Assembly: GCA_945859605.1 (NCBI GenBank)
Contig: OX243814.1
Span: 45,142,602 to 45,206,601, forward strand
Source of the DNA: Lumbricus rubellus
Lineage: Eukaryota; Annelida; Clitellata; Crassiclitellata; Lumbricidae
Reading direction: 5' to 3'
Length of the DNA stretch: 64,000 bases
A program made the translations under genes and the position numbers. Below the pieces are notes generated by a model, which was not told the DNA's origin, did not search any database, and saw only the letters and a list, made by a program, of their open reading frames with translations. Numbering within the stretch: the stretch's first letter is position 1; the number at the start of each line of letters is the position of its first letter. Of this stretch, positions 1-9,200 are shown piece by piece.

Positions 1-59
1 TTAATATAGCACGTCGTCACGGTTACTATTCAGCTCAGCCACTGTTTGTACTCTTACAG

Positions 60-116
60 TGCCAGTACCAAGCCTGGATAAAGGAGGAGGGCGACAACTA
101 TTCGTCTTTGATATGA
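60..116 (+). CDS. possible last exon of a plasmolipin/MARVEL-like gene (edge fragment)
   Basis: A splice-acceptor-like tract ending in ACAG precedes an open stretch that reads C-QYQAW-IKEEG and ends at a TGA (114-116). A short soluble tail with a QYQAW-type motif just after the fourth membrane helix is typical of plasmolipin-like MARVEL proteins, and the next gene to the right is also a MARVEL protein with QFQAY at the same place. It may be the end of a tandem neighbour that lies mostly outside the window. Only about 18 residues are visible, so chance is a real alternative. Confidence 0.25.
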   Translation, partial: CQYQAWIKEEGDNYSSLI

Positions 117-563
117 CAAAGTGTCGTTGAACAGTAGCAAGTTAAAATCACTATTCAGAGTTACTGCAGAATCCAATTCCAGCAGTCCTACCAACAAGTA
201 TGAAAAGCACGCTAGGCTTCAATGATGGCTCATTTTCTTTCAATCATAAGCTTTTTGCAACTTTTACCGTCTACGTCATATATAAATTATACATAGCAAT
301 TGCCTTGGCTATATATTACATATTCTAATTATATATTGTATATTATAATTAAATATGTGCGCTAAATATTAATACCAATAATAGGTCTAGATCTAGGCTA
401 CATTGTTTACCTGTTTTGATTTAATTGCAAATTATTTCGCCCTTGTCTCAAAACGCTATAATCATTTTCCCTATTGATCTAATAGAAGCAGCAAGCAGGT
501 TGACCTCCTAGAAGAACATTCATTTTCCAAGCAATAAACCAAAATATTGCTGCTAGAGTGGTG

Positions 564-1341
564 CAGTGATTTAGTTGTCGGGGGGGTTGGACCCCCTCAG
601 TTCGTTGTCTGACCCCCTCAGTTAAGTGACTAAAAATGTGTTGAGGGGGTCAGCTTCTGACCCCCCCAGTTCCTTGGCCCCTTCGTCCATATTCGTAGGA
701 TTCTTGACTCGTGTCTCAAATTAATTGGCTGCAATACTTGTCGATACAATGCGTGACTGAGAGTAGGGAACCAGACACCAGCCTATAATTTATGACGCGG
801 GTAGGGAGCCATTCTCAAATAAATATTAGTAATGTTCATGTTCTTCAACGTATTTACTGTTTGTCAGCTACTGATTGCATGTTAAATCGTCCAGTTTCTC
901 TTGAAAAGTTGCAGAGAAATGAGTTTGTTTGCGTTTGGATTCGGGAAAAGCAAGCGAAAGATCGTCGGCGATGGTGGCGACGAAGAAGAAAAAGACTATA
1001 ATAAAAAGTCTCGATGTGCCGATATGTCCAGAGAGGCAGTCCAGGCCAACCACGGCGTCCATGCAGTTACGGACGACCGGCCATGACTGCCTAAAAATGG
1101 CTCCATTTGAGGTCAACACAGCCAAAAATGCGCTGGTCGCTGGGGCTCCGCCCCAGACCCCGCTGGGGGCAGCTTACGATAAAGACAAAATGAAACCTTT
1201 CTCTTTTACAGTAACATTTTTTACAAATCACCGTTTTTAATTTCTGTAACGGCAGGGATTTGACATGTATTTGTGTACTTCGGTAATCTGTACAAAATTA
1301 CTGACCCCCCCCCCAGTTAATTTTGGACAACTAAAACACTG
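564..1341. mobile_element. non-autonomous hAT-type DNA transposon, 778 bp
   Basis: The ends are inverted repeats, CAGTGATTTAGTTGTC on the left and the complement of CAGTGTTTTAGTTGTC on the right (15 of 16 match). They are flanked by an exact 8-bp duplication GAGTGGTG (556-563 and 1342-1349). CAGTG termini plus an 8-bp target duplication are diagnostic of the hAT superfamily. Just inside both ends are repeated GACCCCC(T)CAGTT blocks in both orientations, like the subterminal transposase-binding repeats of hATs. No transposase is visible, so it needs a helper. It sits in the intron upstream of the MARVEL exons. Confidence 0.9.
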
Positions 1342-1498
1342 GAGTGGTGTGCAACTTATCTGACGTTAATCCCATTTCTATAGGCTCTAGCAATCTAACA
1401 GTACTGTATCGTAATCGTAATCTCCAAATTTCTAAACCGCCACCGAAAGTTAAGCGCTGGACACCAGCTTATTCACGAGTGCTTCGTGTTTCTTTCAG

Positions 1499-2162
1499 GA
1501 GCTAATAAGCTACGGCATTTTGACCCTTTGTCTGCTCATCAGTGGATTTGTAGCAGCCGTGAGATCTCAGCAGGCAACTCAGTATTACCCTGACCATTAC
1601 AGTGGCGTCCTTGGCGCCTGTTCGGTAAGACAGCAAAATTTATATCGAAAGAGTATAGAAACACACTTTCACGTTAAAGTTGCTTCTATTAATCTCGGTT
1701 AATTACAGTTTGAATTTGCTGCGACAGCAATTACATGTATTATCAATTTATTGCTCACCGCTTAAAACAACTCAAGTTTATTCATGAAGAATAAGCTTAC
1801 GTCCAAATCTTGGCGATTGTTTTCGCCAGAGTACGACATTATCTGTGTAGTAGGCCTATACTAGTTATAACAACCTACATGCTGACGTCGAAATTGCTTA
1901 TTTCGTGCATATTTTAGGCTTAAGAATTGTGTCGTTAATTATAGCGTATACTGTTGCGAAATATTGCTCAAGCGACTAAGCTTATTATAGTCATATGTTT
2001 TATGGATTTCAGTTCTTTGCCTTCGCTTCGGCATTTGTTTGCGGCGTTGATTTCTTTCTGCAATTCCAGGCGTACCAGAGGGGCGTCTACCACTCGACTA
2101 CCACTGCTTCGACAGTCGAAACTACCACTGTTTCACAATCTACCGTTAGAGTCAAATACTAG
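1499..2162 (+). CDS. MARVEL-domain tetraspan protein (CMTM/MAL/plasmolipin-like), last two exons
   Basis: Exon 1499-1624 follows a TTTCTTTCAG acceptor and ends at a GTAAGA donor. It encodes 42 residues with one hydrophobic helix (ILTLCLLISGFVAAV). Exon 2013-2162 follows a GGATTTCAG acceptor and joins in phase 0. It encodes a second helix (FFAFASAFVCGVDFFLQFQAY) and a short Thr/Ser/Val-rich cytoplasmic tail, then stops at TAG 2160-2162. The FFAFAS...GVDxFLQF pattern is the fourth helix of MARVEL proteins such as CMTM, MAL and plasmolipin, which act in membrane apposition and vesicle traffic. The helix order fits TM3 then TM4. The earlier exons (start codon, TM1, TM2) were not found between the left edge and 1498, so the gene is partial here. 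The subfamily cannot be decided from half a domain. Confidence 0.7.
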
Positions 2163-2974
2163 GTGGATAATGATGCACAGTAAAAGTCGATTTCCCACTC
2201 TTTAAGTAATTACTTAGACTACAGTTTTTTTTACTGAAGACTTTAATGATACTCTCTAATATTTCTGTGTTCAACTACAAGAGGTCGTGTAGTAGGCTAC
2301 TCTGAGCTATGACACTAAGTGAATCCTTATAATATCCAAGAAAATTGCGTGTATCCCGTAAAATGGCAACCGCACGATGTCACTATAATCGAGAAGCTGT
2401 GCGTCCAGTTACTGTAAGTGTGGTCGAATTTTTGCTCCCAACGGACGTGGCCTAGCCTACATGTCGCTGTAGCGGCTGTATCGCCTGACTTTGAGGTGTG
2501 TAAGTTGCAGTAAAACTATCTAGGCAAATAATTGGAGGCTATCGGCCTAGGCCCTATTTTGTCAGCCACGTTAAATTGACAAGCAATTCCAATTGCCAAT
2601 TGTTTAGATGCTGGCAATGCTAATTGCATTTAATTAGTCTACCTACAATATTTTGCCAATTCTAATAGATTTGTAAATTTCACTGAGTGGGCCTGTGTGT
2701 TAACTCAAATTTGCTTACTCTCTTCTATGCAGCAGGTCGTGCTATATATGTCCGAATAGGCCTACCCTGTTTTCGCCAGAGGCGCCGTTAGGCGTACGCA
2801 CTTACGCAAGTGCGTACAGCGCGGTAAGGCTAAAAAAGCGTCACCACTTTTAACATCCAAAATTACCTCTATGCGTATACCCAAAATGGAGCAAAAAGTT
2901 TATGCTGGTGATACCTCATAATCGCCAGTAGGCATATACGGTAGATACATGCATACAATACATATATATATATA
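2163..2974. other. intergenic, nothing coding seen
   Basis: AT-rich sequence downstream of the MARVEL gene. No AATAAA stands close to the stop codon. The only structure I see is a perfect 10-bp stem with a 4-base loop at 2794-2817 (GTACGCACTT / AAGTGCGTAC), inside a TTAGGCGTACGCACTTACG context that resembles DNA-transposon ends elsewhere in the window (compare 15914). Confidence 0.5.
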
Positions 2975-3290
2975 TCTATATAAATAAAAATGAAACTTTG
3001 CGATCCTGCGGTCACGATCACGCCGAAACTGACGCATCAATTGTTTTGAAAATTTACCAAAACCTTCCATTCCGATACCGCAAGGTCACGACATTTCTTT
3101 TCCCGAAAAAAACCCAATCGTTTCCACAAAAAGTGAACTTTGCAATCCGTTCGCCCGCCATTTGCAATTTGAACGAAACGGCACGCTTCTAAAATTTCAG
3201 AATCGTCTTTACCCGAAACAAAGTGACTAAGCATTAATGAGTGCGCGTCCCCTGACGTCATAAGCGACTCGATAAATAATTACGTTACGG
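2975..3290 (+). mobile_element. Helitron/Helentron-like 5' end fragment
   Basis: A (TA)n tract runs into TCTATATAAATAAAAATG, the classic 5' terminus style of Helitron-group rolling-circle elements (TC start, then TATA-like tract). The same 17 bases TCTATATAAATAAAAAT start a second unit at 62088, and the following 100 bp of the two share phrasing (ATTG(C)TTTTGAAA...CACCAAAAC). No replicase or 3' CTRR hairpin was identified, and the right boundary is a guess. Confidence 0.4.
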
Positions 3291-3352
3291 CCTTCAAAAA
3301 TTCTTGGGCTCTATCCGCAGTAGGAGACTTAGGCTTTTCACAGAACAATAGA

Positions 3353-3480
3353 TGTTCCAACTCCGGATCCTCTATTGTTCTCTCGCCGGGATTCTATTGT
3401 TCCAACTCCGGAGGCTACACTGTTCCAACTCCGGAAACAAAGGAGCTGTTCCAGGTCCGGAGACGCTGTTCCAGGTCCGG
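3353..3480 (+). repeat. five dispersed copies of TGTTCCA(A/G)(C/G)TCCGG
   Basis: Copies start near 3353, 3398, 3421, 3447 and 3467. The last two read TGTTCCAGGTCCGGAGAC and the first three TGTTCCAACTCCGGA. Spacing is irregular (45, 23, 26, 20 bp), so this is not a simple tandem array. It lies 430-550 bp upstream of the TATA box of the polymerase gene and could be a cluster of protein-binding sites or a decayed minisatellite. Confidence 0.6.
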
Positions 3481-3612
3481 AGACAGGTGACTGCCATTTT
3501 TAAAACAGGGCCCTGAGGCGCCGCTTTGAAGTGACTAATGAATAGAGATTAGGTCTTTGATCTTTTCAAAAGAGGCTGAGGCGGTGCATCCGGCCATCTG
3601 CCATTCTCGTCT

Positions 3613-3809
3613 GGACATGCCCAACCTTGTCCGGACTTGCCCGGACTTGCCCGGACTCGTCATCGTCTTTGAAGTAGAGCTTATTTTACATAGGAAACGG
3701 CAAATTAGTTCTGCCCAGACATGTCCAATCTTGAACAGATGCAAGGCTCTTTTCTTCATGGAGCACAGCAGTCACCAGCTTACTCATCTAGACATGTCCA
3801 GACATGCTA
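3613..3809 (+). promoter_or_regulatory. array of p53-family-like response half-sites
   Basis: The p53/p63/p73 half-site consensus is RRRCWWGYYY. Four 10-mers stand side by side with no spacer at 3613-3652: GGACATGCCC, AACCTTGTCC (one mismatch), GGACTTGCCC, GGACTTGCCC. AGACATGTCC recurs at 3717-3726, and again at 3790-3799 followed directly by AGACATGCTA (one mismatch). The array is 90-290 bp upstream of a TATA box. Matches to consensus are seen in the sequence. Binding and a role in the downstream gene are inference. A 10-bp tandem repeat that happens to fit the consensus is the alternative. Confidence 0.5.
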
Positions 3810-3901
3810 AAGGATACTAAGACATATAAACACGAATACCAAGAGAGTAATACCCACAAGGAATTATTGCACAACTCATATGAAACAAAGCCCCAAGCTC
3901 C

Positions 3902-3908
3902 TATAAAA
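3902..3908 (+). promoter_or_regulatory. TATA box of the polymerase gene
   Basis: TATAAAA stands about 150 bp before the first ATG with a good splice donor (4055) and would place the transcription start near 3930. It is the only strong TATA match between the p53-like array and exon 1. Confidence 0.55.
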
Positions 3909-4054
3909 CGCACTCGTCCAGCATCTAAGGGTATTCGTTTTCCGAGGTGCGAGCTGACTTCAACCTGACGATCGATTCTACAGACGATTTCGAGAACAAC
4001 ACGGTCGAGGCTACAATCAACAGAAAGCTTCCTATTCGAACGAATAGTCCAGCT

Positions 4055-6182
4055 ATGGCAGCAAGTGAGTAAAAGTAGGCCTATAGGAAAGCATTTTAAA
4101 ATTAATTTCTAAATTTCTATCTTTGATGAGGCAGCATATATTGGTCAGGCGTGCATCTTTGAAATAATTTCATTCTTATACATATGCATACTGCGCTTAA
4201 GAGCTTTTACGTGAACAGCTCTTTAGTATTAATCAAATTCGGTGAAACTATTATACAGAGTGCAATTCACTCTTTAACACAATTCTTTTATTTTTATAGG
4301 AAATAAACTTCTAATCGAAATTGAAGAACTCCGGCAAGAGCAAGCCAGAATTACTGCAAGAATACAAGAACTGAGTATGTATTTTATTTTAAAAAATTGC
4401 TTTTATATTTTCCAATTATGTTGTAGGCGGCATTTTTTAGTATCGCCCTCCTCCTTTGCACATCCTTTGGTCTGGCATCCTCCAGAATGCTGCAGACTCT
4501 AACGTGCAGTGTCTTTGTATGGCATATTCTTATATTATGAAGACTAGAGAAAATAATAATATTTTGTTGTCTATAGTATGTTTATTGTCCCCCTCCTCCT
4601 TTGCACATCCTTTGGTCTAGCATCCTCCAGAATGCAACAGACTCTAACGCACGGCAACTTTGCGCATGAAATTCTTGATTAACGAAGTGTAGAGAGAATT
4701 TTAAAAATAATTATATTTATACATTGTGAAGGGGCTCGCTATTTTATAACACATAGAACTGCCATCATGATTCTAGTATGGCCTGCATATATAGTTAACT
4801 CGAGGAATTTTTCTTTTACAGACAGGTATCAAGGCAATATGGCGTTCCAGACAACAGTGTTCCAATCAATTCCGGCATCAACAGGTGCTGTAGTAATAGA
4901 CTACGCCGCTGAACCATCGTATGCTGTGTCGGTATATGCGGCAGAACAGCCTATACCCCTGACAGCCTCTTGGACAGCAGAACCCCAAGCAGGCCCCTCG
5001 TGGGCGACAGACTTCTACGGAACCTCCTCAAGTAAGTCAATTCATCTTCCTTATGCATAATATGCAATAGTTTACATATAGCTTTCTTATATGCATTACA
5101 TTCTGCACATAAAATTTATTTGCAAACAGTATTTGCAACTTTATTATAATATATATATACAAGCCCTTAATTTTTTAAACGAACTTTTCAATTTATTTAC
5201 AGTGGTGGATATGGACATGTTATTGGCCAACATGCAGAGAGCTGCAGAGGAGCCTGAAATGGTAGAAGACGTCGACATGATGAGAGCTGCAGAGTATGCG
5301 GAAATGGCTGAAGTCAATGTCGTGATGAGAGGGGCAGGGTATGCGGAAATGTTTGAAGACAACGGCATGATGAGAGCTGCAGAGGAGGCTGAAATGGTAG
5401 AAGCCGTCGACATGCTGAGAGCTGCAGAGGAGGCTGAAATGGTTGAAGACCTTGACATTGTGAGAGCTGCAGAGGAGGCGGAATTAGCTGACATGTGGGG
5501 TCCCATGAGCGACCAAGAGCTTTTAGGATATGTACTTCAAATAGAGGCAGAAGAAGAACGAAAGAAAGAAGCAGAAGAAGAACGAAAGAAAGAAGCAGAA
5601 GAAGAACGAAAGAAAGAAGCAGAAGAAGAAGAAAGGAAGAAAGAAGCAAGAAAATTGGAACGAGGAAAAATGCCAGGTAAAAGAGCATTGAATATATAAA
5701 CCTATATTAACACACAGCATATTTCATTATATATATAATTTTATAATTAATTTATTGATCGTACATTTTGACTAGTATATTAATGGTAAATAATGAATGA
5801 AATAGAACAGTAAATTAGTCATTTAATTTTCTTTATTCTAGCTAAAAGACGCCTGGCATCTCCCGATGAAAGTGGAAATATCAAGGAGAAGAAACATAGT
5901 AAGTTTATTTTGAATTATCTTACACTCACATAATTTTCTAGCATAATTGTACATTATATTTGATCGGTAAAAATTTGCACATTTGATCTCTCTTTTCTGT
6001 TATTTATTAGACTTGTCATTCTTGCAGACTCTGGTGTAACCGGTATTATTACCTTCAAAGAATCGCCTGGAGAAGGAACTTCGGCAATGAATCAGAATGG
6101 ACAAGCGGGTAATCTATTCCAGGCATATGTGAAAATAGAACTTTACATTTGCAAAGCATAATTTTTTTAAATTTTCTATGTG

Positions 6183-6238
<56 letters not shown>

Positions 6239-9200
6239 GCATGCATGAACATACATGCTTTGCATTGTGACATCCTACAAAATTCCTCACAGCCACAATC
6301 ATATCCTTCCACACACATACAAATATGTAGAACTATTTTCGCGTAGGAATACCTGTAAAAAGTAGTTCCATTACTATACCCAGGATGGTTACTATACGTT
6401 TGAAACACAACAGCAATCATATACAACATATTCTACAACTACAGAAGAGCTGAAATTGTACTTAGCGATTTTTTGCAAAAGTAGGGTATGTATGATGTTG
6501 CAAAAACAGTTAATTAATTAGTTAAAAAAAAGTCATCATCTGACATATAAAACTTTAAAAAGTCGTATTGAACATGTCAAGTCCCCTTTTGCAACTCGAC
6601 TTTCTACAGCGGCATGGTGCAATAACTTTCTTATTCTTTGTATTCTGTATTAGGTGCCATTTCCTAAATCTCAAGTCCTATCTATTTCTTTTTCTAGAGA
6701 GCAACTTCTACATAGACTTGGCGGAAAGTGACGATTCGTGTGAAGGCCTGTCTACACCAAGAGCGGCGGCGGCGGGGGCGGCGGCGGCGGCGGCGGCGGC
6801 GGCGGAGGTAGCCGGCTCCAGCGGAGCCGGCGCGACATCGGCAGAATCCGGACCATCAAGTAAGCTCCTACAAACTTGTCGCTTTTACTAATTTTTGCAT
6901 ACAACATATGAGTTCCTATACATTCTACCAACTTTCAACCCTGCACATTCACTTTACAGCATGCGAACTTTATTATAGTGAATATACAGCATGTGAACTT
7001 TAACAGACTTTAACTTTAATATAGTGAGTATAAAGCATGTGGGGCATACAAGTCTTTAATGGGTAGTATTTTATTTTTGTTGTCCTATAGGTAGATGTGA
7101 GTCTTGTCGAACGTACAAGGCAATCAACTTGATCAACGGGTTGTGCGACGGATGTTTGCGGCGAAGAGAGTGTCCACAATGCAAGAATCGGCGAGCGGCG
7201 CGCTTCTTCAGAGCTGGGCAGGATATGTGCGTAACATGCTTCAAGAAGCAAACCAATCCATCCATTCGCACATCCTGTCAGAATGCATTCATAGACATTC
7301 CTTTTCCGGTGCCTCAAACAAGTGACATCCATGGCTTGCTGCAGGGGGAAGCTCAGCAGATGATGAGCACTCTAGAGAACACGTTCAGAGATGAAGGGTA
7401 AGTTTCCGACATATTTCTTATACACAAAATTGTTGGACTTGGAAAATTTTGACCTGAAATATTGCTTACATTTAAAATCTTTTGATTGTACTTAGAAATT
7501 TGGACTTATGTAAATTCTTGTATTTGTACACAGCATTGTTTGGTCTTAGTCAATTCTTGAAAGTATTCACTTCTTCTTCTTCTTCTTCTTCTTCCTTCTT
7601 CTTATGCAGAAGCCCTTTCATATTTTCGATTGTATAATATATTAACTCATTTCTATAAAAAATAAAAAAAAATAAAAATAAAATTACATTTATTCAATAT
7701 GCAATATGCAATATGCTAGTAAAATTTTACAATTTATTTCTTTAGGCCGGTGAAATGGTATGTGGCTATAGATGTGGAGTTTCAAAGAGACAGCTCAGAA
7801 GGAGAAAGTAGAACCGTCGGATATTTCAAGTCGCTGCCGTCAATCCTTCTACAGCCAGCTCAAATACCAGAACAACTGCAAGAAGCTGTAGAACGCATCG
7901 ACCAATTGGTAGACACTTTTACTACACAAAATTCTGGATGGGTAGTACATAGTGTTTTAGATTTCAGGATTTGTAATGCAGTATACGAGCCTGTATGTGG
8001 GTCAAGCTATATTCCAACTCCACAATACATTGCAAATAAGCGGGCTACCCTGAATATACAAAACGATGATGATCGTTGTTTTGTATACAGCATTCTCTCA
8101 ATTTCGCACTTCAAATCCACGAACCCACACAGAGTTAGTCACTATAAACCTTATGTGGATGAAATTGTTACCGATGGAATAAAATTCCCCATGAAAATAG
8201 AACAGATACCACTGTTTGAAGCGCTCAATCCTGACTATAGCATCAACGTTATGTACTCAAACCCGGACGACAAGACCTTTACCCCTCTCTATGCAAGTGC
8301 TCACAGGGATAGAAAATACATTGCAAATCTGCTGCTTCTTGATGACGATGACAAACGTCATTACATAGTCGTACGAAACCTTTCTGCTCTCTTAAGCAGT
8401 CGAAATTCTCATGCAAAAAGAAGTTTCCCATGCCCATACTGCCTTTACTGCTTTACAACTGCTGCTGGTAAAAATGCACATATTAATGATTGCGGCAAGC
8501 ACGGTCTTCAGTCTGTACGGTATCCCACCCCCGAAAATTCGACACTAAAATTCACAAACACCCAGCACGAAATGCCTGTTCCTTACGTCCTGTACGCTGA
8601 CTTTGAATCATTTTTGGCGCCAAACGACTCTGCATCCAACACCAATGCGACCAAAATACTTGATACACATACCCCCAGCGGATTCTGCTGTTTTACTGTT
8701 TCGTCTTTTGCACACTTGAACGATGCTAAGCCTTACGTCTATTCTGGGCCTGACGTCATGGATCATTTCTTTTCTCATGTAAAGTCTGAACAGAACCGCA
8801 TTAATAAAATTCTTTCCACCAACATGCCTATGAAACCGCTTACCCAGCAGCAGCAACTAGAGTTTGATTCTTGTACTATCTGTCCATCTTGCTCTACTCC
8901 TTTGACAATTCAAAACAAAGTTCGACACCACTGTCACATGACTGGTAACTTTGTTTCTGCTCTTTGCTCGCCCTGCAATCTAAAGATGAAATTTCGCAAA
9001 CCCACAAAGGCAAAGAATCGGAAAACTCCCAACTATTTCCTTCCTGTCGTGTTCCACAATCTTAAGGGGTATGATTCCCACCTCATCTTGAAACACATGA
9101 CAAAGGAATTTGCAAGCGAAGAAATTAAAGTAATAGCCACTAACATGGAAAAATATCTTTCGTTCGAAGTTAATAACATTCGATTTTTAGATTCTTTACA

